Below, piece by piece: positions 26,320-35,164 of a DNA stretch of 64,000 nt. The notes under the pieces are model-generated. The model was given only the letters and a program-made list of their open reading frames with translations. It was not told where the DNA came from and did no database searches. How positions within the stretch are numbered: position 1 is the first letter of the stretch; the number at the start of each line of letters is the position of its first letter. Made by a program: the position numbers and the translations under genes. The stretch spans positions 115,710 to 179,709 of the forward strand of contig CAJTMJ010000001.1 of the NCBI GenBank assembly GCA_910577335.1, given 5' to 3'. Origin of the DNA: an uncultured Duncaniella sp. Lineage in GTDB: Bacteria; Bacteroidota; Bacteroidia; Bacteroidales; Muribaculaceae.

Positions 26320-27378
26320 TCAGAGGGCGGAGAGGATTTTGTGGTACGTCGGTATGGCTTCCTCTATTTCCGACAGGATGACATATTCATCGGCAGAATG
26401 GCTGCGTGACGATTCTCCCGGACCGATTTTCAATGATGGGAAGTCATACATTAGCGACATATCGCTTGTGGTGGGTGAGACGAATGGAGTTAGCCCCAAG
26501 GATTTCGCTGCCTGTACCAATGGGTGATTATCGGATATTACCGAAGCTCTCACACGTGTTGAGCGTGGAGTAAGTTCACTCTTGACAAGCGCACGTATAT
26601 GTTCCACGGTCTCTTCATTGGTATAGGCATCGGTGGTTCGGATATCCACTACCCACTTACATTCATCCGGGATGGCATTATGCTGCCATCCGGCGTTTAT
26701 TTGCGTGATATTTATTGAAATATCTCCGAGCACGGATGACACTTTTGGGAATTTATAATTTCTCAGCGTGTTAATGTCATCCATAGCCTTATATATGGCG
26801 TTTACTCCTTCACCCCTTGCAGCGTGACCTGTGACACCTTTAGTGACACAATCAAGCACCACGAGTCCTCGCTCGGCAACAGCTGGTTGCATACCGGTGG
26901 GTTCGCCCACTATCGCACAGTCGATTTTCACACCTTCCGATGAGATGTGGGGGAGGAATGCCCTCATACCGTTTTCTCCACCTACTTCTTCCTCGGCTGT
27001 GATGGCAAGGAGAAGATTGTAGGGAAGATTCTCATAATAAAGGTCGAGAAAGACTTGCGTAAGAGACACAACCGACGCTCCGGCATCGTTACTGCCGAGT
27101 CCGTATAACTTCCCGTTGATTATAACAGCATCATGCGGATCACGGGTGTAGCTGGCTGCAGCTTTCACCGTGTCGTGATGGGAGTTGAGCATGACGGTGG
27201 GTTTTGCAGGGTCGTATCTGCGGTTTAAGGCATACACATTGTTGTGAATCCTCTTGGGGGCGACACCGTTGTCATTCAGGAAGTCGAATATCAGATCAGC
27301 TGTCGCCTCCTCATTTCGTGACAAGGAGGGGGTGGCAATCATCTGACGCAACAACTGAATATGTGAGGGGAGCTTCAT
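26320..27378 (-). CDS. argE: M20-family acylornithine deacylase (probably N-succinyl/acetyl-citrulline or ornithine type)
   Basis: A zinc-dependent M20 peptidase-like hydrolase of 352 residues. Metal and catalytic residues are visible: His68 with Asp69 in NSHHDTV, bridging Asp98 in GLGSNDAGAS, and catalytic Glu129/Glu130 in AITAEEEVGG. The dimerisation (lid) domain occupies the middle. In Bacteroidetes that use a succinylornithine transcarbamylase, the matching deacylase must remove the acyl group after carbamoylation, from N-succinylcitrulline. The position between argB and argH supports that role. The exact acyl group cannot be read here. Confidence 0.88.
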   Translation of the reverse strand: MKLPSHIQLLRQMIATPSLSRNEEATADLIFDFLNDNGVAPKRIHNNVYALNRRYDPAKPTVMLNSHHDTVKAAASYTRDPHDAVIINGKLYGLGSNDAGASVVSLTQVFLDLYYENLPYNLLLAITAEEEVGGENGMRAFLPHISSEGVKIDCAIVGEPTGMQPAVAERGLVVLDCVTKGVTGHAARGEGVNAIYKAMDDINTLRNYKFPKVSSVLGDISINITQINAGWQHNAIPDECKWVVDIRTTDAYTNEETVEHIRALVKSELTPRSTRVRASVISDNHPLVQAAKSLGLTPFVSPTTSDMSLMYDFPSLKIGPGESSRSHSADEYVILSEIEEAIPTYHKILSAL

Positions 27379-27392
27379 TTATGCTATCGGTT

Positions 27393-28163
27393 TTATTTTG
27401 TTATAGTCGTGCCTATGGGCTGGGTGAGATTGTCGGAATGTTTTATTATGACGCTCGACACACCTTTGTCTATAGCAGCGAAGGCATTGTCAATCTTTGG
27501 TATCATCCCTTTGTTCACTACTCCGGACTCACGCAGCTGTTTATATATGTCGGGAGTAATGTGAGGTATCAATGAATCAGGGCGTTCAATATCCTCCATG
27601 ACTCCGGGCTGTTCGAAACAATATATTAGGTCAGTTGGTGCGAAGCGTGACGCTCCGATGGCTACAGATGATGCAATGGTATCGGCATTACAGTTCAGGA
27701 GTGTGCCGTTGCCGTCGTGGGTTATAGCACAGAACACCGGTGTGATACCTGCGTCAAGAAGTGACGCAATGAGTGAATCGTTTACGTCGTTGGGGTCAAT
27801 GTCTCCGACATATCCGAAATCGATGGGTACAGGGTTTCTGCGGGTGGCTTTGATGGCATTTCCGTCGGCACCGGTAAGACCGAGAGCATTGCATCCGGCA
27901 GCTTGAAGCATCGATACGATACGCTTGTTTACCAATCCGGCATACACCATGGTCACCACGTCGAGGGTTTCACGGGTTGTGACACGTCGTCCCTCTATCA
28001 TCGTAGTGGGTATCTCCAGCTTTGCGCTCATGCGGGTAGCTTCCTTTCCACCTCCATGCACGAGAATCTTTTTTCCCGGTAATGAGGCGAATTCGGCGAT
28101 GAAACGGCTGAGTGCTTCCGGATTGTCAACTACGTTGCCTCCGATTTTTGCAACTTTAATCAT
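27393..28163 (-). CDS. argB: Acylglutamate kinase
   Basis: Phosphorylates N-acylglutamate in the second step of arginine synthesis. The 256 residues are a compact amino-acid-kinase fold with the N-terminal VAKIGGNV and the substrate-side VHGGGKEATRM loop. The N-terminal helix that confers arginine feedback inhibition in hexameric enzymes is absent, so feedback inhibition is less likely. It overlaps the argF' stop by 4 bases and precedes argE by 14. In this pathway the substrate may be N-succinyl- rather than N-acetylglutamate. Confidence 0.93.
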   Translation of the reverse strand: MIKVAKIGGNVVDNPEALSRFIAEFASLPGKKILVHGGGKEATRMSAKLEIPTTMIEGRRVTTRETLDVVTMVYAGLVNKRIVSMLQAAGCNALGLTGADGNAIKATRRNPVPIDFGYVGDIDPNDVNDSLIASLLDAGITPVFCAITHDGNGTLLNCNADTIASSVAIGASRFAPTDLIYCFEQPGVMEDIERPDSLIPHITPDIYKQLRESGVVNKGMIPKIDNAFAAIDKGVSSVIIKHSDNLTQPIGTTITK

Positions 28164-29116
28164 CTCAGACCTTCCAATAAGCGTTTAATCACTACTTGTG
28201 CCGAGATTTCACGGTTGGCAGCTTCAGGGATTACAATGCTACGTTCTGACTCAATAACATCATCGGTTACTATCATATTACGACGTACCGGCAGGCAGTG
28301 CATGAAGAACGCATTGTCGGTTAGTCCCATTTTTTCAGTGTCAACAGTCCATGAGCGGTCGGTGCTGAGAACCTTGCCGTAATTGGGGTCTGCGTATGCC
28401 GACCAGTTCTTGGCATATACGAAATCAGCACCTTCGAGGGCCTTACGCTGATCATATTCTACACGGGCGTTCCCTACAAATTCAGGAGCAAGCTCATATC
28501 CGTGTGGGTGAGTGATGACAAATTCATAATCAGTGGCGTTCATCCACTCGGCAAATGAGTTTGGCACAGCCTGTGGCAACGCTTTGGGATGAGGTGCCCA
28601 TGTCATGACAACTTTCGGGCGTTCCTTAGTCTTAAATTCCTCGATGGTGATGAGGTCGGCAAAGCTTTGAAGCGGATGACGGGTAGCAGCCTCCATGCTG
28701 AACACCGGACGACCGGAGTATTTGATGAATTGGCTGATGACGCGTTCCTCGTAGTCCTCTGCTTTATCCTTAAGTCCGGCAAAAGAACGGACACCGATGA
28801 TGTCGCAATATGAACCCATTACGGGGATCGCTTCAAGGAGATGTTCAGCCTTGTCGCCATCCATAATGACTCCACGTTCGGTCTCAAGCTTCCATGCACC
28901 TTGATTGACGTCGAGAACCATCACATTCATGCCGAGGTTCATTGCTGCCTTTTGGGTGCTTAGGCGAGTACGAAGGCTGGAGTTAAAGAATATCATTAAC
29001 AGGGTCTTGTTTTTGCCAAGGTCGGTGAAGCCGAAGCGGTTGTTTTTAACTTCGAGTGCTTCTTTTACGGCGACATGCAGGTCACCTATATCATGAACGT
29101 TAGTGAAATTACGCAT
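28160..29116 (-). CDS. argF': N-succinylornithine carbamoyltransferase (Bacteroidetes SOTCase type)
   Basis: Transfers a carbamoyl group from carbamoyl phosphate to an N-acylated ornithine. The 318-residue protein has the acyl-ornithine version of the phosphate motif, SSLRTRLS (46-53), rather than STRTR. It also has the proline-rich loop PKALPQAVPNS and HCLP (273-276). By recall it is very close to Bacteroides fragilis SOTCase. The specificity residue, Pro90 in that enzyme and Glu92 in acetylornithine enzymes, is Ala90 here. Published mutagenesis, as remembered, found small residues at this position favour the succinylated substrate. Confidence 0.9.
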   Translation of the reverse strand: MRNFTNVHDIGDLHVAVKEALEVKNNRFGFTDLGKNKTLLMIFFNSSLRTRLSTQKAAMNLGMNVMVLDVNQGAWKLETERGVIMDGDKAEHLLEAIPVMGSYCDIIGVRSFAGLKDKAEDYEERVISQFIKYSGRPVFSMEAATRHPLQSFADLITIEEFKTKERPKVVMTWAPHPKALPQAVPNSFAEWMNATDYEFVITHPHGYELAPEFVGNARVEYDQRKALEGADFVYAKNWSAYADPNYGKVLSTDRSWTVDTEKMGLTDNAFFMHCLPVRRNMIVTDDVIESERSIVIPEAANREISAQVVIKRLLEGLR

Positions 29117-29150
29117 CTTTCCAAGATTAATTTTTAGGGTTTAAAATCTT

Positions 29151-30284
29151 CTATAACAGTTTAACGAATGCATTAAGGAATTGGTCGGCATGTTCCTTGG
29201 TAATGCAAAGTGCGGGGAGAAGGCGTACTGTGTGTTCGCCTGCGCCGCCGGTGAAAATTTTCTCGTCAAAGAGTAGACGTTTGCGGAATTCGGGAGCCGA
29301 CCCTTCGATTTCAACGCCTATCATGAGTCCTCTGCCGCGCACATCCTTTATGGCGGGATGAGTCTTGGCTATCTCTTTAAGGCTCTGGAGTAGGTAAGAA
29401 CCTATTTCAGCAGCATTTTCAACCAAATTTTCCTCCTTGAACACGTCAAGCACGGCTATTGCCGCCGCACATGCAAGGTGGTTGCCTCCGAAAGTGGTGC
29501 CAAGCATACCTTTCTTAGCTTCGATTTCCGGCGAAATCAGGATTGCACCCATGGGGAAGCCGTTTGCTATACCTTTGGCGCAAGTAATGATGTCGGGGCG
29601 AATCCCTGCATACTGGTGAGCGAAGAATTTCCCGGTTCTGCCATAGCCTGACTGGATTTCGTCGAGAATGAGGAGTGTGCCATATTGTTTGGTCACTTCT
29701 CGCAGACGTTTCAAGAAATCATCATCCACCATGCGTATGCCAGCCACACCTTGGATACCTTCGACTATGACTGCGGCAAACTCGCCGGTGGCAAGTTTTT
29801 TCTCCACCGCCTCGATGTCGTTGAGCGGTGAAAATTCCACATTCGGAGTAGAGTTGAAGGGTGCCTGAATTTTAGGGTTGTCGGTAGCTGCCACGGCTCC
29901 GGAGGTCCTTCCGTGGAATGCTTTATCGAAAGCGAGGATCTTAGGACGACCGGTCTGGAACGAGGCAAGCTTCATGGCATTCTCGTTGGCTTCCGCACCT
30001 GAGTTGCATAGGAACAGTTCATAGTCATCATAGCCGCTTGCTTTGCCAAGCCTGTCGGCAAGCTGCTGCTGCAATGAGTTCTGAACGGAGTTGGAATAGA
30101 ATCCTAACTTTGCCACTTGATCAGACACCGCCTTTACGTAATGGGGATGGGCATGTCCGATAGAAATCACGGCATGACCTCCATATAGGTCAAGGTACTC
30201 GTTGCCGTCAGCGTCATAGACGTGACAACCGATACCTTTTACCGGCTCAATATCATATAGTGAATATACGTCGAAAAGTTTCAT
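29151..30284 (-). CDS. argD: Acylornithine aminotransferase
   Basis: A class III PLP aminotransferase of 377 residues that converts N-acylglutamate semialdehyde to N-acylornithine with glutamate as amino donor. PLP-binding features: NSGAEANENAMK (94-105), DEIQSGYGRTG (208-218) and the Schiff-base lysine Lys237 in CAKGIANG. It could also serve lysine (DAP) synthesis, as in enteric bacteria. It lies between argC and argF' with gaps of 43 and 34 bases. Confidence 0.95.
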   Translation of the reverse strand: MKLFDVYSLYDIEPVKGIGCHVYDADGNEYLDLYGGHAVISIGHAHPHYVKAVSDQVAKLGFYSNSVQNSLQQQLADRLGKASGYDDYELFLCNSGAEANENAMKLASFQTGRPKILAFDKAFHGRTSGAVAATDNPKIQAPFNSTPNVEFSPLNDIEAVEKKLATGEFAAVIVEGIQGVAGIRMVDDDFLKRLREVTKQYGTLLILDEIQSGYGRTGKFFAHQYAGIRPDIITCAKGIANGFPMGAILISPEIEAKKGMLGTTFGGNHLACAAAIAVLDVFKEENLVENAAEIGSYLLQSLKEIAKTHPAIKDVRGRGLMIGVEIEGSAPEFRKRLLFDEKIFTGGAGEHTVRLLPALCITKEHADQFLNAFVKLL

Positions 30285-30327
30285 AACGAAAAATACCTTA
30301 GAAAAGTAAGGATAAAGGGGAAACAGT

Positions 30328-31287
30328 TTAGAACGCAGAGGGTTTAAGTGCCAAGCCTGTGCGCTGTGGTAGCCCGCAGATAATGTTCATGTTCTGCACG
30401 GCTTGTCCTGACGCTCCTTTCAGGAGATTGTCGATAGCCGAGATTATAAGCAGTTTAGAGCCATGTTTCTCCAAAGAGATGATTGCCTTATTGGTGTTTA
30501 CCACCTGTTTAAGGTCAACCGGACGGTCGGATACATGTGTAAACTCGGCATCTTTGTAGAATTCCTTATAGAGCGAGGTGGCTTCTTCTATAGTCATGTC
30601 GGTATCTATGTAAGTCATGGCAAAGATACCTCGTGCGAAGTCACCACGCACCGGAATGAAGCTTATCTTGGAATTGAATCCCGGTTGCAACTGACGGAGT
30701 GTCTGTTTGATTTCGGCAAGGTGCTGATGCTCGAAAGCTTTGTAGACTGAAAGATTGTCTGTGCGCCAGCTGAAATGTGTGGTTGCGCCGGGCTTAACAC
30801 CTGCTCCGGTTGAGCCGGTTATGCCTGTCACGTGAATTTCACCATTAAGTTTGTGGGCGGCTGCGAGCGGAAGTAAAGCTACCTGCAGTGCGGTGGCAAA
30901 ACATCCGGGGTTAGCCACTTTACGGCTACCTTTTATACGGTCGAGATTCGCTTCAGGCAATCCGTAGACATATCCGTCGCTTTCGTCACGGTAATCCTGT
31001 GCGAGGTCAACGATTTTTAACCCTTCGGGCATCTCGTTTTCCTCCCAGAATTTGCGGCTGAAGCCGTGCCCCTGACATAGGAACAGAACATCAATCGAAT
31101 TAAGGTCATAGTCCTCGGAGAAGCGCAAATCGGTGTCTCCGATAAGACCTTCATGTATATCAGTTACAGGTTTTCCGGCGTTGCTTGTGGAGTGAACAAA
31201 TGCGATTTCAGCTTCCGGGTGATTAAGCAGCAGGCGGAGAAGTTCGCCTGCTGTGTACCCGGCTCCACCGATTATTCCTATTCGCAT
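30328..31287 (-). CDS. argC: N-acylglutamyl-phosphate reductase
   Basis: NADPH-dependent reduction of N-acylglutamyl phosphate to the semialdehyde. The 319-residue protein has the Rossmann motif GIIGGAGYTAGE at the N-terminus and catalytic Cys129 in NPGCFATA. The length fits the shorter (type 1) family. The start overlaps the argG stop by 10 bases, indicating translational coupling. Confidence 0.95.
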   Translation of the reverse strand: MRIGIIGGAGYTAGELLRLLLNHPEAEIAFVHSTSNAGKPVTDIHEGLIGDTDLRFSEDYDLNSIDVLFLCQGHGFSRKFWEENEMPEGLKIVDLAQDYRDESDGYVYGLPEANLDRIKGSRKVANPGCFATALQVALLPLAAAHKLNGEIHVTGITGSTGAGVKPGATTHFSWRTDNLSVYKAFEHQHLAEIKQTLRQLQPGFNSKISFIPVRGDFARGIFAMTYIDTDMTIEEATSLYKEFYKDAEFTHVSDRPVDLKQVVNTNKAIISLEKHGSKLLIISAIDNLLKGASGQAVQNMNIICGLPQRTGLALKPSAF

Positions 31288-32492
31288 TTTCCGTTGCGTT
31301 TCTGAACGTTGTGGTAAATCTTCATCTGATTGCCGAGGATCTTGGTAAATCCCTTCACGTCGTCAGCGCTCCAAGCCTTATTGACTTCGCCGTATTCACC
31401 GAAATCGGTCTTCATGAGGTCGAAGGGTGAATCCACGCCGATGAGGGTGTAGCTATACGGACGCAATTCGATTTCCACCGTACCTGTGACATTGCGCTGA
31501 GAGCTTTCAAGGAATTTTTCCATGTCGCGCATCACCGGTTCAAGATACTGTGATTCATGTAGGAACATGCCATACCATGTGCCGATCTGGTCTTTCCAAT
31601 ACTGTTGCCATTTGGTAAGAGTGTGCTTCTCAAGCATCTTGTGGGCGGCTATGATAAGGATAGGTCCGGCAGCTTCAAAGCCTACACGACCCTTGATGCC
31701 GATGATAGTGTCACCGATATGCATATCACGACCTATGCCGTAGCGTGAGCCAAGGCGTTCAACCTCACGGATAGCATCAATCTTATTGGCATATTCTTTA
31801 CCGTTAACGGCAGTGATTTCGCCGTTTTTGAATGATATGCTCATCTTTTCCGAGCCGTGTTCGGTCACTTGGCTCGGGTATGCGCTTTCCGGAAGAGTCT
31901 GTTCGGAGTGAAGTGTTTCCTTTCCGCCGATGCTGGTTCCCCACAGACCCTTGTTAATGGAGTATTCCATTTTTTTGAAGTCAGCCTCAATGCCGTGCTT
32001 TTTGAGATAGTCAATCTCATATTCACGTGTAAGAGTCATGTCGCGGGTAGGGGTGATGATTTCAATCTCAGGGGCGAGAATCTGGAATGTGAGGTCGAAG
32101 CGTACCTGATCGTTGCCGGCACCGGTCGATCCGTGAGCTACGGCATCAGCTCCTATTTTCTTCGCATATTCAATGATTGCGATAGCCTGAAAGATGCGTT
32201 CTGATGAAACGCTGATGGGATATGTGCCGTTGCGAAGCACATTGCCGGCTATCATATATTTTATGCTCTTGTCATAATAATCGCCTGTGACATCAAGCGC
32301 AGCGTGTGATGCCGCACCGAGTTTTATGGCTCTTTCTTCGATTTTTGCAAGTTCCTCGGGAGAGAAGCCGCCGGTGTTGGCAATGGCTGTATGTACTTCG
32401 TAACCGAGATCCTCAGAGAGATATTTTGCTGCAAAAGATGTATCGAGACCGCCGCTGAAGGCGAGAACTACTTTTTTCTTCTTATTTTCCAT
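31278..32492 (-). CDS. argG: Argininosuccinate synthase
   Basis: Joins citrulline and aspartate with ATP to form argininosuccinate. The 404-residue protein has the PP-loop ATP motif AFSGGLDTS (11-19), the GSTGAGNDQVRF region and a C-terminal multimerisation segment. It is unusual among arg genes in lying near the 5' end of the operon, 46 bases after the GNAT gene. Confidence 0.96.
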   Translation of the reverse strand: MENKKKKVVLAFSGGLDTSFAAKYLSEDLGYEVHTAIANTGGFSPEELAKIEERAIKLGAASHAALDVTGDYYDKSIKYMIAGNVLRNGTYPISVSSERIFQAIAIIEYAKKIGADAVAHGSTGAGNDQVRFDLTFQILAPEIEIITPTRDMTLTREYEIDYLKKHGIEADFKKMEYSINKGLWGTSIGGKETLHSEQTLPESAYPSQVTEHGSEKMSISFKNGEITAVNGKEYANKIDAIREVERLGSRYGIGRDMHIGDTIIGIKGRVGFEAAGPILIIAAHKMLEKHTLTKWQQYWKDQIGTWYGMFLHESQYLEPVMRDMEKFLESSQRNVTGTVEIELRPYSYTLIGVDSPFDLMKTDFGEYGEVNKAWSADDVKGFTKILGNQMKIYHNVQKRNGKCE

Positions 32493-32538
32493 CAGTATAT
32501 ATTGTAAATGGTTAAAAAAATGGTGAGATGAGGAGAAT

Positions 32539-33156
32539 TTATTTGAGATGCAGGAGCTTCTTGACTCTGTTATGCATCCACATTACGTAAGGAGCGCCTT
32601 TTGAAGGTCGTTCAAGCTTCGCTTTGGGGTCATATAACATACCTGTGCAAAGACACATGCGGCGATTATTGCGTTGGAGTATGTCATAGTTCACACAACC
32701 TTTGCATCCTGCCCAAAATTCCTCGTCATCAGTGAGTTCTGAGAAAGTCACCGGTTTATATCCCATCTGGGAGTTTAATTTCATGACCGGGAGTGAGGTT
32801 GTGATACTGAACAACTTTGCGAAGGGGAAGCGCATACGTGCCAATTCAAAGGTTTTGGCTTTTATGCGGGCAGCCAAGCCCAATCGTCGGAATTCAGGAT
32901 CGACTATAAGCCCTGATGTGGCTACATAATCACCATGTTCCCAGCTTTCTATATAGCTGAATCCAATTAACCGGTCGTCACAAAGGGCGACCACAGCCTT
33001 ACCGCTCTTGATTTTCTGAGCGATATACTCAGGGGTTCTCCGGGCTATGCCGGTTCCGCGCTGAAGTGCCGACTCATAGATGAGGGTGACAATTTGCTCT
33101 GCGTATTTTGCATGTTCTTCTTCGGCAAATACCACCTTTATCTGATCATTGTTCAT
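32539..33156 (-). CDS. GNAT-family acyltransferase heading the arginine operon
   Basis: 205 residues. The acyl-CoA-binding motif A is present (LIVDPEFRRLGLAARI, with the R-x-x-G-x-A core). A C-terminal extension holds five cysteines in a CKGC and CLC arrangement, which might bind a metal. No other glutamate N-acyltransferase (argA or argJ) is in the operon, and the gene is the first one transcribed. It is therefore the natural candidate for the first step, acylation of glutamate with acetyl- or succinyl-CoA. This is inference from position; the sequence alone says only GNAT. Confidence 0.82.
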   Translation of the reverse strand: MNNDQIKVVFAEEEHAKYAEQIVTLIYESALQRGTGIARRTPEYIAQKIKSGKAVVALCDDRLIGFSYIESWEHGDYVATSGLIVDPEFRRLGLAARIKAKTFELARMRFPFAKLFSITTSLPVMKLNSQMGYKPVTFSELTDDEEFWAGCKGCVNYDILQRNNRRMCLCTGMLYDPKAKLERPSKGAPYVMWMHNRVKKLLHLK

Positions 33157-33192
33157 CTAAATATTGAAAAATATAAAATAAAAAATTGTCTG

Positions 33193-33200
33193 CAAAGTTA
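33193..33200 (-). promoter_or_regulatory. -7 box of the arginine operon
   Basis: TAACTTTG on the minus strand, about 36 bases before the first start codon of the operon. No -33 TTTG is seen at the usual spacing; the region is AT-rich and could hold a regulator site, but no clear ArgR box is seen. Confidence 0.55.
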
Positions 33201-33308
33201 CATAAAAAATATCAAATTACCATATATTTCGGCGCATTGAGAGCGAAAATGCCATTAAAATGCGATTTAAGTGTTAAAAAGGACATTTTGGCAATTTGAT
33301 TTGGCATC

Positions 33309-33346
33309 AAAAAACGAGCGGTTGCGCTTAAATCGGCAACCGCTCG
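33309..33346 (-). terminator. Terminator of the TPR/barrel operon
   Basis: Perfect 11-bp stem CGAGCGGTTGC / GCAACCGCTCG with a 10-base loop, followed on the minus strand by TTTTTT. It lies 30 bases past the barrel gene stop and before the arg operon promoter. Confidence 0.85.
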
Positions 33347-33375
33347 TAAGTCCTTGAAATATCAACAGATCTATA

Positions 33376-35115
33376 TTAGAACTTTAATGATGCGCCGATT
33401 AATGCGGTTATACCTTGTGAACGTCGTTCCCCGAGATGGAGGTATTTGCGATTGAGCAGATTCTCCCCTCGGACGAAGAATGTAATGTTATCGGTATATT
33501 CATATCCGGCTCCGATGTTAAGCGTTGACACTGCGCCGAGTGATTGTGAATATATTTGATACATGTTGGGACCTGTTTCGCCGGATGCGGACGGTATGAA
33601 TCCGAACTCACGTCTTCCACCACGGAATTCCCAGTTGAAAGTAAGGAGCAATGGCTTGACCGGACGAAGGTTAAGTTCGGCATTTACCACATGCTTGGCA
33701 CGGTCGCGCCACATATAATAAGCGTTGTCGTAGTCATTTGGAGCTGTTTCGTAGCTTACACGGGCAGATGCTATCTTGCGGTACTCATAACCTATAGCTG
33801 CACCGAAATGCCAACCTGAAAGATCTACGCGGTCAAATAGTTGTCCACCTGCGTAGTGACCAGTCAGAGTCGGCATAAGCCATTTGTCGGCTTTGGCATA
33901 GCCCCCGAAAAATTCAATGGATGTACCAAGGAACGGACCTAACGCCACTTTGCCGTCGAATGCGTATGGGATGTGCGATTGCGAGTATGCAAGAGAGCCG
34001 TTGAGGTAAGGTGTTATGTCATACAGAGAAGCGATGGTGTTAAGAGTAGAGCCGCCATGAGCTCTTAGCTCAAGTCCTATGGTCTGACTTGGTGTCCAAG
34101 CCAAGGTGACATCAGGCGCTATGTGGAAGGCTTTGTCATCTTTTATTGAGAGGTCAACTTGTGCGCCGATGCGTACAGTGGCATTCTGTACCTGATATAA
34201 ATAATGTGGCAACAGTGACACAAGTCCGCTGTTTTTGCTTCCGTTAGCTGAAAACTCTCCCGAATATGGGAAGAGAGCCTGATTGTGGGCTGAGGTCATG
34301 AGGAAGTTAGCGTCAGCGTCAAGACCGATGAATGATGATTCACCCATTGGCAGAAGCCCTTTGAATGTGGCTCCTATCAAATTTTGTTTCACAGGCTTGT
34401 AGTCATAATCATTGAGCTGATGGCTGTATCCTTCGGGATACTTCATGTCGTTGAAGCCGAAATGCTGATAGTCTATTCCGAGTGAGTAGAGCAAACCTTC
34501 AGTACGGCTGTTGAAATTCAATGCTGCATTCACACGGTTGGATGCCTGAGAGAATGATACGAGCCCGACGGGAACGGTGTGGTAGCCGTATGTGTAGTTG
34601 AGCTCTGCGTCAAGGAACGACTTCTCACCGATAGCCTGATGCAAGTCAGTGCCGATAGAAGCAGTGTGGTCACGATGATAGAGTTTAACATTTGTCGGCT
34701 CAGCTTCTATTTTTTCAGTGTAAACATCACCGTTATACTGTCCCCATGCGCTTAGACGAGTCTTGTCAGTGTCAATCAAGCGGTATCCGGCTGAGAAATC
34801 AGCGTTGAAAAGCGGGAAAATGCCTAAAGCCACATAGCCTTTATAAGGCGATGTATAGAGTTTGTCGCCAAAAGCTATGGGTTCGAGCGTGGTTATGGCG
34901 TTGGGGACACGTGCAGTGATAACCCTGTCGCTGAAATTTAACTTTACGGGTTGTATGGCAGGGAGAGAAAGTGTCGGAAGCACTTTGATACGTGATGCCT
35001 CACGCTTCTTCGGCACAATCTGCTGCTCTACAGTGATTTCTTTATGGAGACCTTGGGCGAACACTCCGGCACACAGGGTGAGCCCGAGGGCTAATATGAT
35101 AATTCTTTTATTCAT
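33376..35115 (-). CDS. Outer-membrane beta-barrel, TonB-receptor-like without plug
   Basis: 579 residues with signal peptide MNKRIIILALGLTLCAGVFAQ. A short periplasmic segment with PKKREASRIKVLPTLSLP precedes a long series of alternating beta strands (for example SFIGLDADANFLM, TVRIGAQVDLSI). It ends in a typical barrel-closing strand finishing in Phe (ALIGASLKF). The last 60 residues (FVRGENLLNRKYLHLGERRSQGI) resemble the final strands of TonB-dependent receptors. There is no plug domain and no TonB box that can be recognised. It is translated 49 bases after the large TPR gene, so the two products probably work together in the envelope. Substrate unknown. Confidence 0.8.
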   Translation of the reverse strand: MNKRIIILALGLTLCAGVFAQGLHKEITVEQQIVPKKREASRIKVLPTLSLPAIQPVKLNFSDRVITARVPNAITTLEPIAFGDKLYTSPYKGYVALGIFPLFNADFSAGYRLIDTDKTRLSAWGQYNGDVYTEKIEAEPTNVKLYHRDHTASIGTDLHQAIGEKSFLDAELNYTYGYHTVPVGLVSFSQASNRVNAALNFNSRTEGLLYSLGIDYQHFGFNDMKYPEGYSHQLNDYDYKPVKQNLIGATFKGLLPMGESSFIGLDADANFLMTSAHNQALFPYSGEFSANGSKNSGLVSLLPHYLYQVQNATVRIGAQVDLSIKDDKAFHIAPDVTLAWTPSQTIGLELRAHGGSTLNTIASLYDITPYLNGSLAYSQSHIPYAFDGKVALGPFLGTSIEFFGGYAKADKWLMPTLTGHYAGGQLFDRVDLSGWHFGAAIGYEYRKIASARVSYETAPNDYDNAYYMWRDRAKHVVNAELNLRPVKPLLLTFNWEFRGGRREFGFIPSASGETGPNMYQIYSQSLGAVSTLNIGAGYEYTDNITFFVRGENLLNRKYLHLGERRSQGITALIGASLKF

Positions 35116-35164
35116 GATTCAATGTCTACTCCTATAAATAAAAAGTTTAAACATCCTTTGCGTT

